The position numbers and the translations under genes are program-made. From Janibacter sp. HTCC2649 (GTDB lineage: Bacteria; Actinomycetota; Actinomycetes; Actinomycetales; Dermatophilaceae), in contig NZ_CH672413.1 of the NCBI RefSeq assembly GCF_000152705.1, positions 1,215,978 through 1,279,977 on the forward strand: 64,000 bases of DNA, written 5' to 3'. How positions within the stretch are numbered: the first letter of the stretch is position 1; the number at the start of each line of letters is the position of its first letter. The notes under the pieces were generated by a model that made no database searches, was not told where the DNA came from, and saw only the letters and a list, made by a program, of their open reading frames with translations. Shown here piece by piece: positions 26,040 through 35,500 of this stretch.

Positions 26040-26717
26040 TCAGCTGGTGAGGGCTCCGTCGGCGATCTCCACGACTCGATCGGCCAGGGACAACAGGACC
26101 GGGTCGTGGGTCGTGACGATCGTGGTCATCGCTGACTCCTTGGCCAGCCGGACGATGAGCTCCATGATCTCGCGTGAGGTCTCCGAGTCGAGCTGGCCCG
26201 TGGGCTCGTCGGCGAGCAACAGCCCGGGCCGGGACGCCAGGGCGCGCGCAAGCGCCACCCGCTGCTGCTGACCGCCCGACAGCTGCCCGGGTCGCTGTCG
26301 TGCGTGTTTCGTGAGGCCCACGTGTTCCAGCGCCTCCGTCACGCGTGCCTCACGCTCCACCGTGTCAACTGCCCTGAGCCGCAACGGAATCTCGACGTTC
26401 TCGTGCGCCGTGAGGATGGGCACGAGACCAAACGACTGGAACACGTAGGCGACCGAGGTGCGCCGCAGTGCCAACACCTCGTCGTCGTCCAGACCGGTCA
26501 CGTCGACCCCATTGATGTGCACCGTTCCGGAGTCCGGCCGGTCCAGTCCGCCGATGATGTTGAGCAGGCTGGTCTTGCCCGATCCCGAACGCCCGCGGAC
26601 GGCCACGACCTCACCCGGCTCCGCGGTCAGGGACACTCCACGCAGTGCGTGCACGGTGGTCGCGCCAGACCCGAACGTCCGCTTCACGTCGGCAACATCG
26701 AGGTATGCCGTTGTCAT
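26040..26717 (-). CDS. ABC transporter ATPase, MacB/LolD type (second ATPase)
   Basis: 225 residues: Walker A GRSGSGKTS (42-50), Q-loop in YVFQSFGLVP, signature LSGGQQQR, Walker B LLLADEPTGQLDSE and H-loop TTHD. This is the LolD/MacB/FtsE-like class that partners with FtsX-type permeases. It is the last gene of a four-gene operon in which every junction overlaps by four bases; a second ATPase with an extra domain lies directly upstream. Confidence 0.9.
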   Translation of the reverse strand: MTTAYLDVADVKRTFGSGATTVHALRGVSLTAEPGEVVAVRGRSGSGKTSLLNIIGGLDRPDSGTVHINGVDVTGLDDDEVLALRRTSVAYVFQSFGLVPILTAHENVEIPLRLRAVDTVEREARVTEALEHVGLTKHARQRPGQLSGGQQQRVALARALASRPGLLLADEPTGQLDSETSREIMELIVRLAKESAMTTIVTTHDPVLLSLADRVVEIADGALTS

Positions 26718-27652
26718 GACTTGTCCCCTGTCCGGCCCTCACTGGGCGACTCGGGCCAGATGCTGATGTGGTCCCCTTCGAGTTCGAGCCGAACGCGCTC
26801 GCGCATCCCCAACGCGGCGACGAACGACTTCGGCAGCTGGAGCCGACCGGCCCGGTCGAGCACGGCGTACTCCTGACTGACGACCAGCTCTCCGCCATCG
26901 GCGTCGCGGGTCACGTGGCGGCGCACCTCGGAGGCCGTGCGACCGTCCCGGATGGCGACGGTCCGGGTCACCTGGTCACTCACCTGGGTGTCGTGGGTGA
27001 CGACGATGACCGTTGTCCCCAGCTCTTCGTTGGCGCTGCGAATCGCACTGAAGACCTCATCACTGCTGCGCGAATCCAGCTCTCCCGTGGGCTCATCGGC
27101 GAGCAGCACCCTCGGACGATTGGCCAGCGCCACCCCCAGCGCCACCCGCTGCTGCTGCCCGCCGGAGAGCTCGCCCAGCTTGCGGTCCGCGCACTCCCCT
27201 ATCCCGAGGACGTCGAGGATCTCGCGGGCACGCGTGGCGCGCTCGCCCTTCTGGCTCGACGCGAAGACCATCGGCAGCTCGATGTTCTCGATGGCCGACA
27301 AGTAGGGCAGGAGGTTGGCCGTCGCCTGCTGGTAGAGGAAGCCCACGGTGGTGCGCCGATAGCGCAGTCGTTCGGCCCGACCCATGGTGAGCAGGTCGTG
27401 CCCGGCCACGGAGGCCGAGCCAGCGCTGGGCACGTCGAGCCCGCTGAGGATGTTGAGCAGGGTCGACTTGCCGGATCCCGACGCACCGACGACGGCGATG
27501 AGCTCACCACGTCGGACCTCGAGGTCGAGTCCCTGCAGCGCGACGACCTCCACCCCCTCGGACGTGAAGATGCGCACGAGCCCATCGCACACGACATCGA
27601 GTTCCACTGCGTCGCCGGCATCAGCAACCGGCCTCGTTCCGGGGAGGGTCAT
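26714..27652 (-). CDS. ABC transporter ATPase with C-terminal AbrB/SpoVT-like domain
   Basis: 312 residues. ATPase core 1-240: Walker A GASGSGKST (56-64), signature LSGGQQQR (162-169), Walker B VLLADEPTG and H220. Residues about 258-300 (EYAVLDRAGRLQLPKSFVAALGMRERVRLELEGDHISIWPE) resemble a swapped-hairpin AbrB/MazE domain: a V-D-x-x-G-R-L-x-L-P core then a helix and E-x-D-x-I-x-I-x-P. AbrB domains usually dimerise and bind DNA. Whether this one binds DNA or serves only to dimerise the ATPase is unknown. It overlaps its neighbours by four bases on both sides. Confidence 0.85.
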   Translation of the reverse strand: MTLPGTRPVADAGDAVELDVVCDGLVRIFTSEGVEVVALQGLDLEVRRGELIAVVGASGSGKSTLLNILSGLDVPSAGSASVAGHDLLTMGRAERLRYRRTTVGFLYQQATANLLPYLSAIENIELPMVFASSQKGERATRAREILDVLGIGECADRKLGELSGGQQQRVALGVALANRPRVLLADEPTGELDSRSSDEVFSAIRSANEELGTTVIVVTHDTQVSDQVTRTVAIRDGRTASEVRRHVTRDADGGELVVSQEYAVLDRAGRLQLPKSFVAALGMRERVRLELEGDHISIWPESPSEGRTGDKS

Positions 27653-30480
27653 GCGTTCTCTCCTGCGCGTAGGTGCTCGGCGAGCGAGGCACGGCGGGTT
27701 CGGATCTCTTCGACGACAAGGGCAAGGACGGCGAGCAGGAACGCACTCAGTGCTGCGAGTCCACCCACAGCCCAGCTGGGCGTGAGGTCGGGCCGAGGAC
27801 CGGCCGTGTAGCCACCGAGGTCGATCGCGCGGGACACGAGCAGCGGTGCTGCGACGCCAACTGCGGCACCGACGAGAACCGCCGTGAGCAGGAGCGGCAG
27901 GGTCTCGACGGCGAGCAGCCGCGCTTCGGCGCGACGCGGCATACCCATCGTCCGCAGTCGGAGGAGCAACTGGCGACGCTCCGGACGACCGGCCACGAGC
28001 AGCAGCAGCACCGCGAGGAAGGTGAGCAGTCCAGCCAGTGCGGCGGCGACGCCATAGCTGCGGGCGACGAAGGACGGGAGCGAACGTGTCGCCGATGCTG
28101 CCGCGAAGGAATGCGCCGACGTCGCTCCCGTGACGAGTTCACCGATCGCGGCTCGGTCGTCGCTGACCGCCGCCACGAGAGCGGCACTCCCCTTCGGGGA
28201 CGCCTTGACGTATGCCGTGTTGCGCTGCGCCAACGGCACTGCGGCCTGCAGCGCGTCGAGGGGCAGGAGTGCGGTCGCCGTGAGCCGACCGGAGCTGATC
28301 CGAGCCAGCCCGGGGTCGACTGCGGTCACCGTGACCGGCACGTGGATGCCACGCACCACGAGCTCGATCTCGTCGCCCACCGATCCACCTGCACTGAGCC
28401 GCACCGGGATTCGCCCCTCACTGGCCTCAGCGCCAACGCGCGACACGGCGATGGGCGACCCAGCCAGGACCGTGGCGAACTGCGCCGGGTCGACGCCGAT
28501 GACGGTGACATCTTGAGCCTCCCGTCCCGTCGAGACGATGGCTCCGGCGATCTGCGCGTCGCGGTCGACGTAGGCACCGGCAACCGCGGTCACGCCGGGG
28601 CGTTGGCGCAGTCCGGCCAGGTCGGCGTCATCGATGCGCACACCGTCGACGCGCACGTCGGCACCCACCGTGCGGTAGGCGGCCACGGAGCGCTCCTCAC
28701 CGATGGTGGCCGCAATCGTGGCGACAACCGTGATGACGGTGGCTCCGACCACGAGTGCCAGCAACGGCAGACCCGCCGTGGCACTCGCCCGCGACGAACG
28801 CGCGAGGCCAAGGAAGTTCACGTAGCCGCGACCGCGACCGGCCAACCGCGAAAGCACCCGGATCGGCACGGGGAGAACCCGGAACGCGACCACGGCGGCA
28901 GCGCCGGCGAGGAGCACGGGCGACAGGGCGGCATACCAGTCGGTCTGTCCGCCGGAGATGACGTCGCCACGGGCACGCACCGTCGAGATGGCAAGGACCG
29001 CCAGGACGACGAGCCCGAGCTCCGCAACGATGCGCTGCGCCGACCGGACCCGCCTCGTCGTGGCAGCAACTCGCGTGTTGACCGCAGAGCGCACCGTCGC
29101 CAGCACCAACATCGTGATGGCCACGGCCGGCGCAGCCAGGACGAACGCCACCTGCGCCCACGACACAAGGGGCGTGACCCCATCCACGAGAATCATGGTG
29201 AGGGCAGCCGCGGCAACGGCTGCGAGGACGCCCCAGGCCATCGGACCGGCAAGGGCCATCACGAGGACGCGCTGCGTCGACGCTCCGCGCGCCGCCAGCA
29301 GGGTGAGCTCTCGCAGCCGACTGGCGGTCGCGACGAGGGCTGTGAGCATGAGGACGATCGCCGCGAGAGCCGTGATTCCCGCCGTCGCGAACGACGTCAC
29401 GACACTTGTGCTCGCGAGAGAGCGCTGGTAGCGATCCACGAGCGAGGGGATGTCCGTCGTGAGGCGGACACGCTCCGGGAGGCGCGTCATGTTGGGGTCG
29501 ATGTCGAGCCGTGAGGCCATCCGCGAGACGCGCGCGGCATCGGCCTGCCCCAGGTCCTCGCGCACGGTGTAGCGCCAGGAGTGCGTGAGGAGCGGACTGC
29601 CCATCGGCGCAACATCAGGGGTCTCACCTCGGCGCAGGCTGTCCGTGAGGGCGGGGTAGCTCTCGACCGGCATGACCAGCGCACCCTGGCGCACGGCGCC
29701 GCCTTGGGGCGACGGGATCGATGCGACTCCGAGCATGCGGCCCTCGGGGTCCCAGAAGGGATCCCGGCGATTGACGGGCTCGAACGTGCCGGCGATGACG
29801 ACGAAGATCGGTTCGCGTCCGACCTGGCTCGACTCGCCGGTGGGGAACAGCTCATACGCCGCGCCGACCTTGATCCCCAAGCTGGTGGCGACGGCCTGCG
29901 CCACGCCCACGGGCAGGAGGTGCACGGGTCGGGTCACCTTCCCGACCGTGAGAGTGCGGGTCTCGCTCGGCTTCCCCGGGGCCGCGCCCGATGTCCACGT
30001 CACGTGCTCGTCCAGCCGATCCTGCACTCGCACAACGGTTTCGGGAGGCCCTGGGAGCTTCCCGCCACCCTCGGGCGAGACGGCGAACGGTTCGGTCTGG
30101 GCGGCGACCACCGCCTCGTCCACCAGGCCGGCGTCCGCACCCATGGCTCCCTCTGCCGAGGACTCGACCAGGCCGAACGGAGCCGTCAAGCCGTCCCCGG
30201 GACCTTCGGGTTCCACTTCAGGGACGAACGCGCCCAGGTCGCGAGGGTTGAGGAACAGGCTGATGTCACGCTGGAGCTGGCCCGCCGCCCGCAGCTCGTC
30301 GCCGAGAGCCTTGTCGTATGCCGTGTCCTGCAGGCGCGGTGCCGCCACCAGGTAGGCCGTGGTGGTCGCCGTGAGAAGCGCGAAGAGCACGGTGGCGAGC
30401 GCGGTCGTCCGCGCTCCCCGCCACACGAGCGACAGCGCTTTGAGCGTGCGCACTCTCGAGGCCTCGTGCCGGCCGGTCAT
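27649..30480 (-). CDS. Large FtsX/MacB-type permease, 943 residues
   Basis: N-terminal membrane helix about 20-40, a large extracytoplasmic region, then FtsX-type membrane blocks: about 350-520 (ITALAAIVLMLTALVATASRLRELTLLAARGAST is the FtsX coupling-loop pattern), about 560-640 and a C-terminal group about 810-930 (with RLRTMGMPRRAEARLLAVE). Such permeases do not translocate substrate through the bilayer but transmit force to envelope lipids, lipoproteins or peptidoglycan enzymes. Coupled by four-base overlaps with the ATPase gene downstream and the second permease upstream. Confidence 0.85.
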   Translation of the reverse strand: MTGRHEASRVRTLKALSLVWRGARTTALATVLFALLTATTTAYLVAAPRLQDTAYDKALGDELRAAGQLQRDISLFLNPRDLGAFVPEVEPEGPGDGLTAPFGLVESSAEGAMGADAGLVDEAVVAAQTEPFAVSPEGGGKLPGPPETVVRVQDRLDEHVTWTSGAAPGKPSETRTLTVGKVTRPVHLLPVGVAQAVATSLGIKVGAAYELFPTGESSQVGREPIFVVIAGTFEPVNRRDPFWDPEGRMLGVASIPSPQGGAVRQGALVMPVESYPALTDSLRRGETPDVAPMGSPLLTHSWRYTVREDLGQADAARVSRMASRLDIDPNMTRLPERVRLTTDIPSLVDRYQRSLASTSVVTSFATAGITALAAIVLMLTALVATASRLRELTLLAARGASTQRVLVMALAGPMAWGVLAAVAAAALTMILVDGVTPLVSWAQVAFVLAAPAVAITMLVLATVRSAVNTRVAATTRRVRSAQRIVAELGLVVLAVLAISTVRARGDVISGGQTDWYAALSPVLLAGAAAVVAFRVLPVPIRVLSRLAGRGRGYVNFLGLARSSRASATAGLPLLALVVGATVITVVATIAATIGEERSVAAYRTVGADVRVDGVRIDDADLAGLRQRPGVTAVAGAYVDRDAQIAGAIVSTGREAQDVTVIGVDPAQFATVLAGSPIAVSRVGAEASEGRIPVRLSAGGSVGDEIELVVRGIHVPVTVTAVDPGLARISSGRLTATALLPLDALQAAVPLAQRNTAYVKASPKGSAALVAAVSDDRAAIGELVTGATSAHSFAAASATRSLPSFVARSYGVAAALAGLLTFLAVLLLLVAGRPERRQLLLRLRTMGMPRRAEARLLAVETLPLLLTAVLVGAAVGVAAPLLVSRAIDLGGYTAGPRPDLTPSWAVGGLAALSAFLLAVLALVVEEIRTRRASLAEHLRAGENA

Positions 30481-33400
30481 CGCGACTCCCCCATCCGCAG
30501 TTCCGTGGCCAGGTCAGAACCGGTGCGTCGCAACACCAGGACGCCGATCGCCGAGAGGACAGCCGTGACCGCGCCGGCCAGCAGGGCGATCCTCCCCCAC
30601 GGGATGACGACGAGGACTTCGGGCACCTGGGCGTGTCCGTCACCGCCCACGAGATAGGGCACGACGACGTATGCGGCCGCCGCACCCATGGCGACGCCCA
30701 CGAGCACGGTGAGCACGACGACGCTGATGCGCTCGAGGGTGAGGACACGACGGATTCGTGCGGGCGGCATACCCAACGCCAGAAGAATGGCGTTCTCGTG
30801 GTGGCGGGTTCGCGCGAGCGACGCTGTGGTCGCGGCGAAGCCGACCGCGGCGAGCACGAGCGCGGCACCGGTCACGAGCAGCATCGCGCCCTGCATGCCG
30901 GCGTTCACGGGATTGGTCCGTCGGGAGGCCTCGACCTCGGCGCGCACCACCACCGCGTCGGGCCGAACCCCCACTCCGCGGAGCTCCTTGGCCGCCGCTG
31001 CGGAGTCCGAGGGCGCGAGCCACCACTCCCGAGGCGGTGGCACGATCGTCGGCCAGCCCTGATCGACCCCTGGGCGGTCGGTCGTGGCATAGAGGGTGGG
31101 CAGGTCAAAGAGGACGGCACTCGTGGGATCGGCCGCTGTCGGGACCGAGTCCATGAGGCCCGTGACCCGGGCAGGCACCGACCGGCCCCGGATCGGCAGG
31201 GTCAAGGTCCCACCGACGCGAACGTCCAGCGCAGCGGCCAGAGCCCGGGTCATCACGACCGGAAGGTGGGTGGCCTTCGACGCAGCCGTGGTGAGTCTCA
31301 GGTCGGCGGACTGGGACTGGTCGGTGAGCTGGTCGGTCCCCGCCACGGTGCGACCATCGGCACGCAGGTCGGTGACCTCAAGCCCCAGGACGATGTTGGT
31401 GGGTCCCAGATCGCCCAGGCCGAAGGGCGTGGTGGAGAACCCGATGATCGACACGGGTTCGGCGAGGGCCAGATCGCCCTGGGGGAGGTCGATCTGGGTC
31501 GCGGTCGACACCCGGGTGATCTGCCCTGCGGCCACGCTCGTCACCATCCCTCGGCCGTCGCGCAGGAGAAGCTGACCCGTGCCGCTCAAGGTCCTGATGA
31601 AGTCGGCGTCACCAGCCCTGGCAACGATCCTGATCCTGAACGTCAACGCCTTGGTGTCCGCGGGCAGGGCCACGGTCGCCGGCGTCGGACGCTCACGCGC
31701 CAGGGCCGTCATGAGCTCAGGCCACGTGCCTCCTGCCAGCGTGTCGGGCCGCGGCTCGACGATGCGACCGGCCCGCGAGGCGTCCACTCCAAGAACGGTG
31801 AAACCTTCGACGGTCCGCAGGTCCTCGCTCTCACGCAGCACCGGCATGGCCCTGGCCGCTCCGCCTGCAGCCTGCTCGGCCAGGACGCGGCCCACCATCG
31901 TGTCGATCCGGACCGGGGCACCTGTCTCGAAGGCCGACTGGTCGGCGAGCGCGCGGTTGGCCGTCGCGACGTGCGCCAGTGCCAGCCCGCCCATCGCCAC
32001 GCACAACAGGATGAGCAGGATGGTGCCTCCCTGGGCAGCGAGCCGTCGCGACAGCTGCCACGCGCCCCACGCCCGGTCGAGTCCGACGTGGCTCACCGAG
32101 ACCCGCTCGACCTGGCGGGTGGCCCCGGGCAGCAGTCGCAGGCAGAGGACAGCCAGCCCGGCGATGACGCACGCCGGCGCCGCAATCGTCAGGGGGTCGA
32201 CGGTCGTGGATCCCGCGACGTCATAGCGGCGCAGCTGCAGGACGGCGAGCACGCCGATGCCCACGAGGGCGAGATCGAGGCCGGACCCCGAGGCGAACTG
32301 CAGCGCCGCCGGAGTGCGACCGCCCGCACCGGAGGGCCCCCGACCCGGGTCGGTGCTCGTGCCCGAGCGTGCGCTGGTCACGACCACGACGAGGGTGGCC
32401 AGCAGCGCCATGGTCACGAGGGCGACCCAGAGTTGTCCGTTGCGCAGGGCGTCGGTGTAGGTCCCGGCGCTCAGCTCGACCTCCGCAGCTCGCCCGATGG
32501 CACGGGTCAACAGGGGCGCCAGGACGAGCGCACCCACAGCCCCTGTCCCGACGATGAGTCCGGAGTCAGCACACGCCAACAACGCGACCTGGCTCGTCGA
32601 CATCCCTCGGGTGCGCATGAGCCGGGTCTCCTCCGCTCGCAACGACGCGAGCAGCCGCGCCGCCATGACCAGGGAGGCGGCACCGAGAAGGATGAGGAGG
32701 ACAGTGGGTGTGAGCAGGGACGCCCGGATACGGGCGGCGACGAGCGAGGCGGCATCGAGGCGTGCGGTCAGACCAGTCTCGACGCGACCGCCGCTGATGA
32801 CGGCCGACGCCGGAGCAGCTGACCCGGGCGCCGCGTCACGGTTGTCCCCGACGTCAACCCGCAGCTGCCTGAGGGTTTCGGTGACCGAGGCGCGCACATC
32901 CGAGACCGAGGCCGCCGTCGCCTCCTGGAAGCGGGTCGCGCCGCGCCAGGTGATCTGGGTCTTGCCCACCAGCCCCGTCTCGAACACGCCCGGCGCGAGC
33001 ACCAAGGGGCCGTAGGTCGTGTAGTCGGTCGCGCTCACACCGACGGGACTGAGGGGGTCATCGAGCCAGATCGCCGCCAAGTGGTCCCGCACCCGGTAGG
33101 TGCCGACGATGGTGACGGTGAGGTCGGGGTCGGCCTCGTTCGTGAGGCTTCGGAGCACGAGGGTCTTGCCCGGGGCGAGCCCGAGCGCCGACGCCGCCTG
33201 TTCGGGTAGGGCCACCTCGATCACGGAGTCCGAGGCGGTGCGCCTGGCCCATCGCCCCTCGACGAGGTCCGTGTGCTCCTGCAACCCGGTGATGTCGGCG
33301 AGCTGGACGCGGGCCCGCGCGTCACCGCCACGGATGCCCCGGGCTGTCGGATAGGCCACGCGACTCACCGTCACGTCATCGGCCAGCGACTCCAGCCGGG

Positions 33401-33653
33401 GACGGACCACGGCATCGGCCGCAGGCAGGGACGCGGGGGTGATGGACGCATTGACGCTCACCGTGCTGTCGGCGAGAACCGTGCCCGATGGTCCGGCACC
33501 GAGGCTCGACCGCGCCCCCGCATCGGAGATCGCCCCGGACAGCAGCTGCAGGGTGGCGACGACGACCATCGACATCAGTGCCGCGACGACGACGGCAGTG
33601 AGGGCGAGCGGGTGGGTACGCAGGCGTCGGCGCAGCAGCGTCAGCACACCCAT
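30477..33653 (-). CDS. Large FtsX/MacB-type permease, 1058 residues
   Basis: First gene of the four-gene ABC operon. TM1 near 18-40 (LALTAVVVAALMSMVVVATLQLL), a large extracytoplasmic domain to about 310, an FtsX block (LLTPTVLLILLGAASLVMAARLLASLRAEETRLMRTRGMSTSQVALLA), further membrane segments around 410-590, a second extracytoplasmic domain and a C-terminal FtsX block with LARTRHHENAILLALGMPPARIRRVLTLERI. The pair with the 943-residue protein suggests a heterodimeric permease. It starts 128 bases downstream of treZ and could have its own promoter. Confidence 0.85.
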   Translation of the reverse strand: MGVLTLLRRRLRTHPLALTAVVVAALMSMVVVATLQLLSGAISDAGARSSLGAGPSGTVLADSTVSVNASITPASLPAADAVVRPRLESLADDVTVSRVAYPTARGIRGGDARARVQLADITGLQEHTDLVEGRWARRTASDSVIEVALPEQAASALGLAPGKTLVLRSLTNEADPDLTVTIVGTYRVRDHLAAIWLDDPLSPVGVSATDYTTYGPLVLAPGVFETGLVGKTQITWRGATRFQEATAASVSDVRASVTETLRQLRVDVGDNRDAAPGSAAPASAVISGGRVETGLTARLDAASLVAARIRASLLTPTVLLILLGAASLVMAARLLASLRAEETRLMRTRGMSTSQVALLACADSGLIVGTGAVGALVLAPLLTRAIGRAAEVELSAGTYTDALRNGQLWVALVTMALLATLVVVVTSARSGTSTDPGRGPSGAGGRTPAALQFASGSGLDLALVGIGVLAVLQLRRYDVAGSTTVDPLTIAAPACVIAGLAVLCLRLLPGATRQVERVSVSHVGLDRAWGAWQLSRRLAAQGGTILLILLCVAMGGLALAHVATANRALADQSAFETGAPVRIDTMVGRVLAEQAAGGAARAMPVLRESEDLRTVEGFTVLGVDASRAGRIVEPRPDTLAGGTWPELMTALARERPTPATVALPADTKALTFRIRIVARAGDADFIRTLSGTGQLLLRDGRGMVTSVAAGQITRVSTATQIDLPQGDLALAEPVSIIGFSTTPFGLGDLGPTNIVLGLEVTDLRADGRTVAGTDQLTDQSQSADLRLTTAASKATHLPVVMTRALAAALDVRVGGTLTLPIRGRSVPARVTGLMDSVPTAADPTSAVLFDLPTLYATTDRPGVDQGWPTIVPPPREWWLAPSDSAAAAKELRGVGVRPDAVVVRAEVEASRRTNPVNAGMQGAMLLVTGAALVLAAVGFAATTASLARTRHHENAILLALGMPPARIRRVLTLERISVVVLTVLVGVAMGAAAAYVVVPYLVGGDGHAQVPEVLVVIPWGRIALLAGAVTAVLSAIGVLVLRRTGSDLATELRMGESR

Positions 33654-33781
33654 CCCCCGGCCTCCTTGCCGCCCTGGCCGCCCTACCGGCCGATCCCCGT
33701 CAACCTACTTCTGCGCAACGCCCGTGAAGGCTCACGCCGTCGATCGATTCCGGTTCGTGACGTTCTGCCGTTGGAGGCCGG

Positions 33782-35500
33782 TCAGGGGAAAACGAGATCG
33801 GGTATGCCGGGTGCAGACACGGTGACCGTGTCCCGTTCGAGGTTGGCCGAGACCGTGATGCCGCGGTGTCGCATCTCGAAGGTGGCGCCGCCGTCGGTGA
33901 TCGCGCACGAGACGTCCGCGAACCGGGTCTCGCCCGCGCCGAGGACCTCGCGACGCAGCTGGATGAGCTGGCGGTACCACTCGAGCACCGTGGCGTGGGG
34001 CTGCGATGCGAGCTCCTCCCATCGGAGCACGCTGACGTCGCGGGTCGCTCGGGACTGGGGGTCGGGCACGTCAACCGCGGCCCAGCCGTGGCCTCCGAAC
34101 TCCGCGCGACGTCCGGCCCGCACGGCCTCGGCCATGCCCTCGTCGGTGAAGTCGGTGAAGAACTGCCACGGCGACGATGCCGCGAACTCCTCGCCCATGA
34201 AGATCATCGGCGTGCCCGGTCCGAGGAGATAGAGCGCAGCTCCGATGGCGACCCGGCCGGGCGTGATGCTGGCCCCGATGCGGTCGCCGGTCGCGCGGTT
34301 GCCGACCTGGTCGTGGGTCTGGAGGTAGGTGACGAGGCGGCGGCCGTCGAGCGCATCGACGTCGACCGGCTTGCCCCACGCCCGGTCACGGAACGTCGAC
34401 CAGCTGCCGTCGTGGAGGAAGCCGCGGGTGAGCACGTGTGCCAGCACGTCGAGTGGTCCACCGTCCGGCAGGGTGCGAGTTCCACCACCGAAGTCCTCGT
34501 AATAGCCCTGCGTCTCACCGGTGAGGGCGACGTGCAGCCCGTGGTGGACGTCATCGGCCCACTGCGCTGTCATGCCCAGACCTCCCTCGGGCGTCGAGGT
34601 GACCATCGTCGTGTTGTTGAGGTCGCTCTCGGCGATGAGGTCGAGCGGTCGGCCGAGCTGATCAGCCAGTGCTGCAACGGAATCCGAGAGCTCGACGAGC
34701 AGGTGGCGCTCACCCTCATCGATGAGCGCATGCACGGCGTCCAGCCGCAGCGCGTCGACGTGGAAGTCGCGCAACCAGCGCAGTGCGTTGTCGATGATGA
34801 ACGCGCGCACCTCGTCGGAGCCCGGGGCGTCGAGATTGACCGCCGGCCCCCACGGTGTCTGGTGGCTCTGGGTGAAGTAGGGGCCGAACCGGCCGAGGTA
34901 GTTGCCGCTCGGCCCGAGGTGGTTGTAGACGACGTCGAGGCAGACCCCGAGCCCACGAGCGTGGCAGGCGTCGACGAACCGCTGGAAGGCGGCCGGCCCA
35001 CCGAGGGCGTCTTGGACGGCATACAGGTCCACGCCGTCGTAGCCCCAGCCCCACCGCCCCGGAATCGCCGCGACGGGCAACACCTCGACGACGTCGACAC
35101 CGAGCTCGACGAGGTGGTCGAGCCGCTCGACTGCCGCGTCGAACGTGCCTTCATGGGTGAACGTGCCGATGTGGCACTCATAGATGACTCCGCCGAGGGT
35201 GCCGGCGCCGTCGCGGGGGCCTCGCCAGTCGGTGTCGGTCCAGTCGTGGGCGGTGACCTCGAACTGGCGGCTCGGCCCGTCGACACCGTGTGGCTGCCAG
35301 GCGCTGCGCGGGTCCGGGAGCGCGGGCTCCTCGCCATCGAGCACGAAGGCATAGTCAAAGGCCGGGTATGCCGTGTGGTCGCCGTCCCAGCGCCACCAGC
35401 CTCCGTCGCCACGCAACATGGGTTCGCGGGTCGGGGTGTCACCAGGAGCGCCGAAGTCGATCTCGACACTGGTCGCGTCGGGAGCCCACACCTCGATCAT
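33782..35500 (-). CDS. treZ: Malto-oligosyltrehalose trehalohydrolase
   Basis: 572 residues. N-terminal immunoglobulin-like domain (MIEVWAPDATSVEIDF) then a GH13 barrel with DVVYNHLGPSGNYLG, DALRLDAVHAL carrying the nucleophile Asp, and LIAESDLNN carrying the acid/base Glu. It releases trehalose from the maltooligosyl-trehalose made by TreY. It overlaps treY by four bases, completing the treX-treY-treZ operon. Confidence 0.95.
   Translation of the reverse strand: MIEVWAPDATSVEIDFGAPGDTPTREPMLRGDGGWWRWDGDHTAYPAFDYAFVLDGEEPALPDPRSAWQPHGVDGPSRQFEVTAHDWTDTDWRGPRDGAGTLGGVIYECHIGTFTHEGTFDAAVERLDHLVELGVDVVEVLPVAAIPGRWGWGYDGVDLYAVQDALGGPAAFQRFVDACHARGLGVCLDVVYNHLGPSGNYLGRFGPYFTQSHQTPWGPAVNLDAPGSDEVRAFIIDNALRWLRDFHVDALRLDAVHALIDEGERHLLVELSDSVAALADQLGRPLDLIAESDLNNTTMVTSTPEGGLGMTAQWADDVHHGLHVALTGETQGYYEDFGGGTRTLPDGGPLDVLAHVLTRGFLHDGSWSTFRDRAWGKPVDVDALDGRRLVTYLQTHDQVGNRATGDRIGASITPGRVAIGAALYLLGPGTPMIFMGEEFAASSPWQFFTDFTDEGMAEAVRAGRRAEFGGHGWAAVDVPDPQSRATRDVSVLRWEELASQPHATVLEWYRQLIQLRREVLGAGETRFADVSCAITDGGATFEMRHRGITVSANLERDTVTVSAPGIPDLVFP

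Noticed and set aside
27673-32822. Long open frames antisense to the two FtsX permeases
   Set aside because: Composition (Arg/His/Gln/Asp-rich) and the lack of motifs show they are shadows of the permease genes.
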